Made by a program: the position numbers and the translations under genes. DNA of 33,246 nt, from positions 1-33,246 of the forward strand of contig CAITSH010000001.1 of NCBI GenBank assembly GCA_903895005.1, given 5' to 3'. Shown one piece after another: positions 6,657 to 13,635 of this stretch (position 1 is its first letter; each line of letters begins with the position of its first letter). Origin of the DNA: an uncultured Pseudomonadota bacterium. Lineage in GTDB: Bacteria > Pseudomonadota > Gammaproteobacteria > Burkholderiales > SG8-39. Below the pieces are notes generated by a model. It had not been told where the DNA came from and ran no database searches. It saw nothing but the letters and a program-made list of their open reading frames with translations.

Positions 6657-8339
6657 ATGCAGGCGCTGACCCCGCGGACACGCAATCTGCTCTACGGCCT
6701 CGCGATGTTGCTGGCCGTGTTCACATATTTTTTCGGCCTCGACAGCCCGCACATCCCGAAAAACGGCGACGAGAACGTTTACGCCCATATCACGCGGCTG
6801 ACCGCCGCATCCGGACACTGGCTGCCGCTGCAGTCGGAGCTCGATGGCATGCGCAACACCAAGCCGCCCGCGCTGTTCTGGCAGGGCATCGCCTCCACCG
6901 GTCACGGGCAAAGCTGGACTCTGTGGGACCTGCGCTACCCCAACGTGATCTACACGCTGCTGACGGCAGCAATGGTATTCCTGCTCGGCTGGAAATGCGC
7001 GCGCAACCGGAACGCGGGTTTTGCCGCCGCCCTCGCCTACCTCGCGTTTTTCAGCACCTATCGCTACGGCAGGCCGTTTCTCACGAATGCGCCCGAAACG
7101 TTCTGGCTGTTCCTGCCGTTTTTCATCTTGTTGTACTGGAAGGAAAGCGCGTTCGCATCACGCCGCCTGCCTGTTGTGCTTGGCCTCATCATAGGTATCG
7201 GGCTGTTGTACAAATCTTTCGCCCTGCTGCTTCCGGTGGGCCTGGGCTTGTCGTGGTGGTACCTGCACCAGCGCGATTACCGCCTGACTGAATTCATCCG
7301 CCACGACGTATGGAAGCTGGTCCTCGTCGCGGTGCTGTCCCTCGCGATGTTCAGCTTGTGGTTCCTGCTCGATCCGGATCCGCGCGCGATCTGGCAGGAG
7401 TTCGTGATGAAGGAGAACGCCGGAAAATTCGATCCGGCGGGCGCTTCATACGTGGCGAAATTGCTGTGGGGGCCTTCCAGTGTGTGGACCATGATTCTCG
7501 GTCTGCCGCTCAACTCAGGCCTGCTCGCGTTGCCAGTTGCCGCGCTGATGGCCTCGGCGCTGCGTCATCGGCGTCAACTGGGCGCAGACGAAAAGCTACT
7601 GTGGATCTGGTTGCTTGCCATGCTGATCGTGTTCAGCCTGCCCAGCCAGCGCTCCAGCCGTTACCTGCTGGCGGCCATGCCGGCCCTGGCCGTACTATGC
7701 GCGATGGGCTGGGAGCGGCTCGGTCGCGGCTGGTTTCTCGCGACCTTGCTGGTGTGCGAACTGGCGCTGCTGTTCATGGCCTATTTGTCCTGGCGTCTGC
7801 AAGGGGCAACGCCCGGTGCGGAGTTGTATTCCCTGCTTTACTGGCTGTTCCTGCTGTGCGCCGGTGCGTTCGCCATCGCCGCCATGTGGCTGCCGGCGCT
7901 CACGCGGCCGGGAAGCAGCGTTGCCGTGCTGCTGGTGTTTTTGGCGATGTCCGCCTTCCTGAAACCGTTTGACGGGCCGCGCGGCAATTTCAGCGCCGAG
8001 GCGCAACAACAGGTCGCCGGCAAGACGGTCTGGGTGCCCTTTGATTTCAACGCGAGCTACGAGGTCTACCGCTTCCTGCTGCCGGCCGCGGACATCCGCG
8101 GCTATCGCGAACAGCGCGACCAGAAGCCCGACGAGCTGGCGCAACGCTACGCCTTGTTCACGCTGCGCCTGCCGCTGGGGCAGGCGCCCTGCAGCGGCTG
8201 CAAGGTCATCGCCGAGCGGCTGGATTTACGCGGACGCCATTCGTCGGCGGAGATCAGCGAAATCTTCCACGGCAAGGTGTTCGAGAACCTGTTCCTGCGC
8301 GAGTGGCTGGTCGAATCAGCCCTCCCCGGCGCGCGCTAA
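6657..8339 (+). CDS. GT39/ArnT-like polytopic membrane glycosyltransferase
   Basis: 560-residue integral membrane transferase of the GT-C fold (GT39/ArnT/PMT type), which uses a polyprenyl-phosphate sugar donor at the periplasmic side. The first extracytoplasmic loop carries the expected acidic pair in IPKNGDENVYAH (D38, E39), and the next loop has MRNTKPPALFWQ, matching the KPP(L)xYW motif. About ten or more hydrophobic segments follow, and a soluble tail ends the protein. ATG 6657 was chosen, 28 bases after the gtrA stop and preceded by GAGGGG; the longer open frame overlaps the GtrA gene and has no membrane-protein character there. With GtrA it should form a flippase-transferase pair. The target could be lipid A, another glycolipid or a protein; none can be chosen from sequence. 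Confidence 0.86.
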   Translation: MQALTPRTRNLLYGLAMLLAVFTYFFGLDSPHIPKNGDENVYAHITRLTAASGHWLPLQSELDGMRNTKPPALFWQGIASTGHGQSWTLWDLRYPNVIYTLLTAAMVFLLGWKCARNRNAGFAAALAYLAFFSTYRYGRPFLTNAPETFWLFLPFFILLYWKESAFASRRLPVVLGLIIGIGLLYKSFALLLPVGLGLSWWYLHQRDYRLTEFIRHDVWKLVLVAVLSLAMFSLWFLLDPDPRAIWQEFVMKENAGKFDPAGASYVAKLLWGPSSVWTMILGLPLNSGLLALPVAALMASALRHRRQLGADEKLLWIWLLAMLIVFSLPSQRSSRYLLAAMPALAVLCAMGWERLGRGWFLATLLVCELALLFMAYLSWRLQGATPGAELYSLLYWLFLLCAGAFAIAAMWLPALTRPGSSVAVLLVFLAMSAFLKPFDGPRGNFSAEAQQQVAGKTVWVPFDFNASYEVYRFLLPAADIRGYREQRDQKPDELAQRYALFTLRLPLGQAPCSGCKVIAERLDLRGRHSSAEISEIFHGKVFENLFLREWLVESALPGAR

Positions 8340-8349
8340 TATCGGGCTC

Positions 8350-9690
8350 ATGACGCTGACGCGCGCAACGCCGCAAACTGTGCAGAGCCCATTGCGCCGG
8401 ACTGGGCTTTGGCTGTGCGGGCTGCTCGCGCTGGCCTTTGCCGCAGGTACGGCGAAAATCATCACGCGTCCGCCGGACGCATCCTTTCAGGTCCCGACTT
8501 CGGCTGCGACCGGTACGGGGACCCGCGTCGCCGGCATGCAAACACGCTTCGTGTCATCGGTCTCCGGCCCGCACCGCCATGCCGGTTCCCTGGTCGAGCT
8601 TGCCGACGGAAGGCTGCGCGCCTTCTGGTTTTCCGGCAGCCGCGAAGGTGCGGCCGACGTCGAGATTCGCAGCGCGGTATTCGACCATGCGCAATCCCGC
8701 TGGACCGACGAAACGACGGTCGTTGATCGCAACACGACCCAAGCGGGCGTGATGCGCTTCATCCGCAAACTCGGCAACCCGGTTCCGGTGCTCGCGGCCG
8801 ACGGCAGGCTGCATCTGTTCTATGTCACCGTCTCGGTCGGTGGCTGGGCCGGCAGTTCCATTTCGATGATCACATCTTCGGACGAGGGCAAGACCTGGGG
8901 ACCGGCGCGCCGCCTCGTGACATCGCCCTTCATTAATATCAGCACGCTGGTGAAAGGCGCGCCCTTTCTCTACGCCGACGGCAGCATCGGCCTGCCGGTG
9001 TACCACGAGTTTCTCGGCAAGTTCGGCGAGTTGCTGCGTCTTGACGCCTCGGGAAACATCATCACGAAGCAGCGCCTGAGCCACGGTATCAGCACGCTGC
9101 AGCCGGTGGTGCTGGTACGCAGCGCGACACAGGCACGGGTGTTGATGCGTGCCGCGGGCGCGATCAGCCAGAACAAGGTCATCGGCACCGCCACCAACGA
9201 TGCAGGAATGCATTGGGATGCGGTCGACAAGACGATGCTGTCCAATCCAAGCGCCGCCGTCGCCGGTGTGGCGCTGCCGGAGGGTCCGCTGCTGGCCGTG
9301 CTCAACAACCTCGACAGCAACCGCGATGCGCTGTCGCTGGTCGCCTCCACCGACGGCGGCAGGCAATGGCGCACCTTGATCGAACTCGAAGATCAATTGC
9401 GCACCGACGGCGGTGAGCTGGCCGAAGTGCAGTTTATCGCCCGCACCGAAAAGCTCGCTCGGGCGACCGACGCAAACCTGCAGGACGTTGCGGGGCTGGT
9501 GCAGGCGGCACAGCGCCACCAGTGCGCGCAGCAGCGCTGTAACTTCGAATTTTCTTATCCTTACCTGATTCGCTCCGCCAACGGCGATGTCCAACTGGTC
9601 TACACCTGGAACCGCAGCGCCATCAAGCACGTCGGCTTTTCGCGTGAATGGCTCGACGCGCGCATCAAGGCCGTGGGAGCGCCGCAATGA
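8350..9690 (+). CDS. Membrane-anchored sialidase-like (BNR/Asp-box) protein
   Basis: 446-residue protein with a short cytoplasmic N-terminus, one membrane anchor (about 19-36) and a six-bladed beta-propeller of the BNR_2 sialidase type on the outside. One exact Asp-box is present, S176-x-D-x-G-x-T-W183, with degenerate ones around 282-289 and 333-340 (STDGGRQW). The C-terminal signature YPYLIRSANGDVQLVYTWNRSAIKHV lies near 403-428 and is characteristic of this family. Two close cysteines (C392, C397) may form a disulfide. ATG 8350 lies ten bases after the GT39 stop; upstream extension of the frame would overlap that gene. Its place among glycosyltransferases points to a glycan-trimming or glycan-binding role. 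True sialidase activity is doubtful since no sialic acid genes are seen. Confidence 0.83.
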   Translation: MTLTRATPQTVQSPLRRTGLWLCGLLALAFAAGTAKIITRPPDASFQVPTSAATGTGTRVAGMQTRFVSSVSGPHRHAGSLVELADGRLRAFWFSGSREGAADVEIRSAVFDHAQSRWTDETTVVDRNTTQAGVMRFIRKLGNPVPVLAADGRLHLFYVTVSVGGWAGSSISMITSSDEGKTWGPARRLVTSPFINISTLVKGAPFLYADGSIGLPVYHEFLGKFGELLRLDASGNIITKQRLSHGISTLQPVVLVRSATQARVLMRAAGAISQNKVIGTATNDAGMHWDAVDKTMLSNPSAAVAGVALPEGPLLAVLNNLDSNRDALSLVASTDGGRQWRTLIELEDQLRTDGGELAEVQFIARTEKLARATDANLQDVAGLVQAAQRHQCAQQRCNFEFSYPYLIRSANGDVQLVYTWNRSAIKHVGFSREWLDARIKAVGAPQ

Positions 9691-10298
9691 TCGCTTTCAC
9701 CGACATCACCGGTCTTGCCGGCATCGCCCTCGCCGCAAGCGTGGTGCTGGCCCCGCTGGGCGGGCGCGTTACGCGCGCGGTCCCCGCGCTGGTGGCAGGG
9801 GGTGTGTTCGTACTGATGCTGCTGCCCCTGCCCATGATCGAACTGCCGCTTGCCGGCTACGTGCGCGGCGCGACGGGCGACCTGAGCATTGCCGCCGTGC
9901 TCATACTCGCCTGTGCGATCGCCGTGCGATGCGGCTGGTTGAAGTCGGGTCTCGCGTCCGCACACCCGGCGCGCCTGCGCGCGGCGCTGCTGCTTCCGGT
10001 GTTCGCCGCGTGCGTGCTCTATCCGATGGCGCTGGGCGCGACACCCGTCGATGCCTACGCATGGGGCTATGGCGAGCCATGGCTTCTTGCCGCTTTGCTG
10101 GGCATCGCCATCGGCGGTGTGGTGTTGCGCCTGCCACTTGTCGCGCCCGCCATCGCACTGGCAGTGCTGGCTTGGGCGGTGGGCTGGTCCGAGTCGTGCA
10201 ACTTGTGGGACTACCTGATCGACCCGATGCTGTGCGTGTATGCCCTCGGGAAGGTCATTGCAATCACAGCCCGGGCACGTCTGGTCCGGTTGCACTGA
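9687..10298 (+). CDS. Small polytopic membrane protein of unknown function
   Basis: 203-residue hydrophobic protein with about six predicted membrane segments, starting near 6-20, 30-50, 66-82, 95-117, 128-143 and 149-165. The last part holds GWSESCNLWDYLIDPMLCVYALGK. I do not recognise the family. ATG 9687 overlaps the stop of the sialidase-like gene in ATGA, so the two are translationally coupled and probably work together. It may be a channel, scaffold or flippase component of the glycan system. The longer open frame to 9648 would overlap the previous gene and is not needed. Confidence 0.75.
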   Translation: MIAFTDITGLAGIALAASVVLAPLGGRVTRAVPALVAGGVFVLMLLPLPMIELPLAGYVRGATGDLSIAAVLILACAIAVRCGWLKSGLASAHPARLRAALLLPVFAACVLYPMALGATPVDAYAWGYGEPWLLAALLGIAIGGVVLRLPLVAPAIALAVLAWAVGWSESCNLWDYLIDPMLCVYALGKVIAITARARLVRLH

Positions 10299-10315
10299 GG
10301 TTCGCGCAACACCCC

Positions 10316-10342
10316 GGTAACCCGCGTCTGGCGCGGCTTACC
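10316..10342. repeat. Hairpin at convergent junction, REP-like copy 3
   Basis: GGTAACCCGCG pairs with CGCGGCTTACC (10 of 11 pairs) around the loop TCTGG. The sequence from 10328 (CTGGCGCGGCTTACCAG ... TGCCTCAGG) matches the copy at 3260-3290. It lies between the stops of the membrane protein and the following minus-strand gene, so it probably serves as a terminator or 3'-end stabiliser for both. Confidence 0.55.
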
Positions 10343-10352
10343 AGCTTGTGCC

Positions 10353-10832
10353 TCAGGATTTGGCGGTGAAATCCATGTCGTCATCCGCGGGTGCGGGTGC
10401 TTTTGCGGCCGGAGCCGCAGGCGCAGGGGCGGCGGCCGGCGCGGGTGCGGGACGCGGTGCGGCGGCAGGTGCAGCTCCGCTTCCCGCCGCCGCCGCGCGG
10501 GCGGCTGCGCGCTGTGCTGCAGGAGGCAGGGGCTGCGGCGCGCCCGCCGTGGCGCTAAGGGGCACCGGCACACCGGTAAGAATGGCTTCGAGGTCGCGCA
10601 GCACCGTAGCGTTGTCCATCGCAGCGCGGCCCTGTGCGCGCAACAGGATGCGCGATGGCAAGTCAAGCAGGCGGCCTTCGTTCAGGCGCAGGTTGGCGGC
10701 AACGGTGAGCACCGGCACCAGATGTGTGTTGCGAAAGCCGGGCTCAAGCCGGTCCACCGCATCGATGATGGCCTGCTGGGAACGGGCGATGCCGGCGAGC
10801 AGTTCGGCGAGTTGTTCGTTGGTGATGCTCAT
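10353..10832 (-). CDS. Hypothetical protein with Ala/Pro-rich C-terminal tail
   Basis: 159-residue protein not assigned to any family. Residues 1-87 look folded and largely helical (LAELLAGIARSQQAIIDAVDRLE, then RLLDLPSRILLRAQGRAAMDN). Residues 95-150 are a low-complexity Ala/Pro linker, and the protein ends with an acidic tip, DDDMDFTAKS. No signal peptide or membrane segment is seen. ATG 10832 has AGGGGA six bases upstream, supporting the start. The helical domain plus long AP linker recalls small granule- or membrane-associated adaptors, but that is only a resemblance. It is a single-gene unit bounded by a convergent hairpin and a 65-base upstream gap. Confidence 0.72.
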   Translation of the reverse strand: MSITNEQLAELLAGIARSQQAIIDAVDRLEPGFRNTHLVPVLTVAANLRLNEGRLLDLPSRILLRAQGRAAMDNATVLRDLEAILTGVPVPLSATAGAPQPLPPAAQRAAARAAAAGSGAAPAAAPRPAPAPAAAPAPAAPAAKAPAPADDDMDFTAKS

Positions 10833-10897
10833 GCGTGTCCCCTGAAAAATTGGTGGATGCGGATTGACGCCGGTCGAACGTTAGCACGCCACAACAA

Positions 10898-11518
10898 TTA
10901 CGCCGGCACAGCCATCCCGCGCTGTACCGCCGGACGCGCGCCGATGGCGTCAAACCAGCGCTTCACACGCGGAAAGTCATTCAGGTCGGTGTTGTGCCAC
11001 TCGTGTCGCGACACCCACGGGTAGGTGGCGATGTCGGCGATCGAATACTCACCGGCAAGATAGGGCATTTCGCCAAGCCGTTTGTCGAGAACACCGTAGA
11101 TGCGGTCTTTTTCCTTGCTGTAACGCTCGATGCCGTACGGGACTTTTTCCTTGGCGGAACGAACAAAGTGATGCACCTGCCCGAACATCGGGCCGACGCC
11201 GCCCATCTGGAACATCAGCCATTCAAGCGCCTTGTAGCGCTCGCGATCGGTCTTGGGCAGAAACTTTCCGGTCTTGCCTGCGAGGTAGATCAGGATGGCG
11301 CCCGATTCCATCAGGCTGATCGGCGCGCCGTCCGGGCCGTCGGTATCGACAATCGAGGGAATCTTGCCGTTCGGATTGATTTTCAGGTAATCCGCAGTGA
11401 ACTGTTCGGTATTCGTGCCGATATTGATCTTGTGGGTGTTGTAAGCAAGGCCGCACTCTTCCAGCATTATGGATACCTTGCGGCCGTTGGGCGTTCCCCA
11501 TGTATAAAACTCGATCAT
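10898..11518 (-). CDS. yfcG: Nu-class glutathione S-transferase / GSH-dependent disulfide oxidoreductase, YfcG-like
   Basis: 206-residue cytosolic GST closely resembling E. coli YfcG: the N-terminal thioredoxin-fold reads FYTWGTPNGRKVSIMLEECGL, then INPNGKIPSIVD, the glutathione-binding LMESGAILIYLA and the linker region TGKFLPKTD. The helical domain has GGVGPMFGQVHHFVRSA and the N-capping ADIATYPWVS. Nu-class enzymes reduce disulfides with two bound glutathiones and use the TPN Thr/Asn rather than Ser/Tyr/Cys. ATG 11518 is preceded by GCGGAGA. The longer open frame to 11980 is a chance extension over the opposing genes. The gene is divergent from the DUF2905 gene. It probably protects thiols; the physiological substrate is unknown. 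Confidence 0.9.
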   Translation of the reverse strand: MIEFYTWGTPNGRKVSIMLEECGLAYNTHKINIGTNTEQFTADYLKINPNGKIPSIVDTDGPDGAPISLMESGAILIYLAGKTGKFLPKTDRERYKALEWLMFQMGGVGPMFGQVHHFVRSAKEKVPYGIERYSKEKDRIYGVLDKRLGEMPYLAGEYSIADIATYPWVSRHEWHNTDLNDFPRVKRWFDAIGARPAVQRGMAVPA

Positions 11519-11558
11519 GTGCTGTCTCCGCTCTGTGGTGTAGCAACTGGCTTGTCGC

Positions 11559-11583
11559 GCCCCGGGGCAACCCGCCCCGGGGC
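11559..11583. repeat. Perfect 10-bp self-complementary hairpin in divergent junction
   Basis: GCCCCGGGGC occurs at 11559-11568 and again at 11574-11583, separated by AACCC. Since each copy is itself a palindrome, the pair forms either two small dyads or one strong 10-bp hairpin. It lies between the divergent yfcG-like and DUF2905 genes, where a terminator would not be expected, so a regulatory or REP-like role is possible. Confidence 0.45.
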
Positions 11584-11665
11584 GGCGCTGTATTGCCGGC
11601 AGCGCGCGCGTTGCGGGCGTTTCCGGGAGGCAAAGTGTACAACAGCGGCGCAGGTACAATGCGGC

Positions 11666-11860
11666 ATGCTCAAGTGGCTGTTGACACTTCTCGTCGCGCT
11701 GATGGTTTTTACGGCGCTCTCGCCCTGGCTTGCGCGGCGCGGATTCGGCCGCCTGCCCGGCGACGTGTCGGTGCGCATGCGAGGGCGCCTCTATTCGCTG
11801 CCCTTCGCCAGCACCATCGTACTGTCCCTTTTCCTCACGCTGGTCAGTCGCCTGATCTAG
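11666..11860 (+). CDS. DUF2905 small inner-membrane protein
   Basis: 64-residue protein with two membrane helices (about 2-22 and 46-62) flanking the conserved basic loop WLARRGFGRLPGDVSVRMRG, which identifies the DUF2905 family. Members are short membrane proteins of unknown function that are widespread in bacteria. The ATG at 11666 gives the usual family length; the open frame upstream is antisense to the GST gene. The stop lies two bases before the start of the methyltransferase gene, so both are probably co-transcribed. Confidence 0.88.
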   Translation: MLKWLLTLLVALMVFTALSPWLARRGFGRLPGDVSVRMRGRLYSLPFASTIVLSLFLTLVSRLI

Positions 11861-11862
11861 CC

Positions 11863-12696
11863 ATGCCAAACGCGCCGGCCGCCGCAGCCTGCCCTGCCCT
11901 GCTCGCGGCGACTTGGTTCCTGCTCTTTGCTTTTTCGACGTCAACACAGGCTGCAGATCCGGTCGCGCCGCTATTGCCACCCGAAGTGATGGTCGAGCGC
12001 ATGTTGCGCACCGCCAAACTCGGCCCGGCCGATTACCTTGTTGATCTTGGCTCGGGAGACGGCCGCGTCGCGCTGGCGGCAGCCCGCAAATTCGGCGCGA
12101 GGGCCGTGGGTGTGGATCCGGACCCTGCGGCCATCGCCCTCAACCGACAGCGTGCGCAAAGCGCCGGATTGGCGGGCCGCGTAAGTTTCATCCGGACCGA
12201 AGCCGCTGAGGCTGATCTCGCCAAAGCTACCGTAGTGGTGCTCACCAGCCCCGGGGACATGGGCAAGCTTGGCCCCAAGCTGTTAGGCCTCAAACCGGGC
12301 TCACGCGTACTGGCTCTGCAGGCAGGACTCGGGGAGTGGGCGCCGGACGATGTCATCAGCGGCGAAGGTCGTACAGCTTACATGTGGATCGTCCCCGCGC
12401 TGGCCAACGGTGTGTGGCAACTGCACCTGAACGCCCCGGGAAAGCGCCGCGATGACCGCCTGCGCATCACCCAGCGCTACCAGAGCGCGGAGGGCGAGCT
12501 GCTGGCCGGCGGAGACACCCTGCCCCTGCGGGACGTGACGCTGCGCGGTAACCTGATCACGTTTGCGGTCAGCGACCGACGCGGCAACGTGCGACGCTTT
12601 TTCGGACGCGTCCAAGGCGACCGCATCAGCGGAACGTCCCAGGCGGCGGGCGGCGCAACGCGCGGATGGGAGGCGCGGCGCACGGCGCCGCGCTAA
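11863..12696 (+). CDS. Exported class I SAM-dependent methyltransferase with extra C-terminal domain
   Basis: 277-residue protein. Residues 1-31 form a signal-peptide-like segment (hydrophobic LLAATWFLLFAF, then STSTQA-AD as a possible cleavage site). Next comes a Rossmann methyltransferase domain with motif I VDLGSGDGRVALAAARKFGARAVGVD (about 59-84), the acidic DPDP at the end of the second strand and motif III further on. The last roughly 90 residues are a beta-rich domain (RITQRYQSAEGELLAGG ... LRGNLITFAVSDRRGNV) not found in ordinary methyltransferases. ATG 11863 starts two bases after the DUF2905 stop. Similar signal-bearing methyltransferases occur elsewhere as I recall, but how SAM would reach the periplasm is unclear. 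The substrate is unknown. Confidence 0.82.
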   Translation: MPNAPAAAACPALLAATWFLLFAFSTSTQAADPVAPLLPPEVMVERMLRTAKLGPADYLVDLGSGDGRVALAAARKFGARAVGVDPDPAAIALNRQRAQSAGLAGRVSFIRTEAAEADLAKATVVVLTSPGDMGKLGPKLLGLKPGSRVLALQAGLGEWAPDDVISGEGRTAYMWIVPALANGVWQLHLNAPGKRRDDRLRITQRYQSAEGELLAGGDTLPLRDVTLRGNLITFAVSDRRGNVRRFFGRVQGDRISGTSQAAGGATRGWEARRTAPR

Positions 12697-12719
12697 TCAA
12701 GCTATGGATCGGTAAGACG

Positions 12720-12763
12720 AACAAAACAAAACGCCGGTCCGTCGCACAAGGCGGGGACCGGCG
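12720..12763 (-). terminator. Intrinsic terminator of the EF-hand gene
   Basis: CGCCGGTCC (12732-12740) pairs perfectly with GGACCGGCG (12755-12763) around a 14-base loop. On the minus strand the stem is followed directly by a T-rich tract (complement of ACAAAACAAAA), the form expected of a Rho-independent terminator for the minus-strand EF-hand gene ending at 12790. Confidence 0.75.
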
Positions 12764-12789
12764 AGATGCCTGAAGAGAAAACAGAAAGC

Positions 12790-13470
12790 TTATAGCGGCT
12801 TGGGCACATCGCCTTTGCCCGGCCCCGGCCCCATTCCACCCATACCCTTGTGACGTTCGGCCATGCGTGCCTGCATGTGGCCGCGCATTTCCTCGGGCGT
12901 GATCTTGCCGTCCTTGTTGGCGTCGATCGCGTCAAATTCCTTGGCGAGGCGCGGCATGTTCTTTTCAGCCTCCGCCTTGCTGAGCGCGCCATCACCATCG
13001 GTATCGGCTTTCTTGAACTGTTCCTCAAACCGCTTCTTGCCCTGTTCGCGACGGTCACCGCCGGATTTGGCGTCGCCGCCTGGGCCCGGGCCTTTGCCAT
13101 CCCCGGCACCAGGCCGACCGCCGCCCTGGTGATGTTCGGCCATGCGCGCCTGCATGCGGGCACGAATCTCGTCCTGCGTCACCTTGCCGTCCTTGTTGGT
13201 ATCGACGGCGTCAAAGTCCTTGGCGAGGCGCGGCATGCCTTTTTCGGCTTCAGCCTTTGTAAGCGCGCCGTCGCCATCGGTATCGGCTTTCTTGAACTCG
13301 GCGTCAAAGCGCTGCTTCATCTGGTCGCGCCTTTGCTCCATTTGTTCGCGCGAAGGGCCGCCCTTGCGTTCTTCGCCGGAACCGGCGTTCGCGCCGGGGG
13401 CGGGCGGGGTCTGCGCCCAGGCAGCGGCGGTGACAGACAACATTGAGAGAATGAATGCGGTGCGTTTCAT
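12790..13470 (-). CDS. Secreted four-EF-hand calcium-binding protein with internal duplication
   Basis: 226-residue protein with a signal peptide (MKRTAFILSMLSVTAAAWAQ, cleavage after AQA-like AWAQ) and four EF-hand loops: DTDGDGALTKAE, DTNKDGKVTQDE, DTDGDGALSKAE and DANKDGKITPEE. Each has the D-x-D/N-x-D-G pattern and an acidic residue at loop position 12. The two loop pairs arose by tandem duplication of about 63 codons with a 93-codon period, separated by a Gly/Pro/Lys-rich linker. ATG 13470 has a perfect AAGGAG seven bases upstream; the longer frame to 13626 is not needed. It probably buffers or senses calcium in the periplasm. The partner protein is unknown. A dyad further upstream (13589-13622) may control it. 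Confidence 0.9.
   Translation of the reverse strand: MKRTAFILSMLSVTAAAWAQTPPAPGANAGSGEERKGGPSREQMEQRRDQMKQRFDAEFKKADTDGDGALTKAEAEKGMPRLAKDFDAVDTNKDGKVTQDEIRARMQARMAEHHQGGGRPGAGDGKGPGPGGDAKSGGDRREQGKKRFEEQFKKADTDGDGALSKAEAEKNMPRLAKEFDAIDANKDGKITPEEMRGHMQARMAERHKGMGGMGPGPGKGDVPKPL
12862..13051. repeat. Tandem internal repeat, unit A (EF-hand pair)
   Basis: This stretch aligns without gaps with 13141-13330 at a 279-base offset, with most bases identical. Each unit encodes one EF-hand pair of the secreted calcium-binding protein, so it marks an intragenic duplication. Confidence 0.8.
13141..13330. repeat. Tandem internal repeat, unit B (EF-hand pair)
   Basis: Partner of the unit at 12862-13051. 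This is the copy encoding the N-terminal EF-hand pair. Differences are mostly at third codon positions, showing that both copies remain under coding constraint. Confidence 0.8.
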
Positions 13471-13588
13471 GTGTGCTCCTTGAATATGGCCGGTGAGGCC
13501 CGTCGGACGAGCCCCGGGCAACGGCCCGGTGCCTTTGAAAGCGTCAACGACATGGGAGCATGATAGGCCAAGGCACACGCCGCGCCAC

Positions 13589-13622
13589 AAGCTGTAACCG
13601 GCTTTTACATCTGTTACAGCTT
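13589..13622. promoter_or_regulatory. 10-bp inverted repeat, candidate operator upstream of the EF-hand gene
   Basis: AAGCTGTAAC (13589-13598) and GTTACAGCTT (13613-13622) form a perfect 10-bp inverted repeat with a 14-base spacer. The right part also reads TACATCTGTTACA, close to the OmpR-family RstA consensus (TACATNTNGTTACA) but one base shorter. On the minus strand it lies about 120 bases before the EF-hand ATG, with a possible TATCAT -10 box 23 bases further on. It could instead be the 3' hairpin of the catabolic operon, but no T-run follows. Confidence 0.5.
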
Positions 13623-13635
13623 GCAATCCCCGTAC

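Noticed and set aside
7969..8349. N-terminal extension of the sialidase-like frame over the GT39 gene
   Set aside because: The extra residues are Arg/Ser-rich shadow coding of the GT39 gene; ATG 8350 immediately precedes a normal membrane anchor.
10437..10520. Low-complexity GC repeat as a possible regulatory array
   Set aside because: It encodes the Ala/Pro-rich tail of the hypothetical protein in frame, so coding composition explains it.
10994..11665. Long plus-strand open frame opposite the YfcG-like GST gene
   Set aside because: It lies antisense to a clear GST gene and has no domain features before the DUF2905 protein that starts at 11666.
12862..13330. CRISPR-like or intergenic tandem repeat
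   Set aside because: The two units are long, only two in number and lie in frame inside the EF-hand coding sequence.
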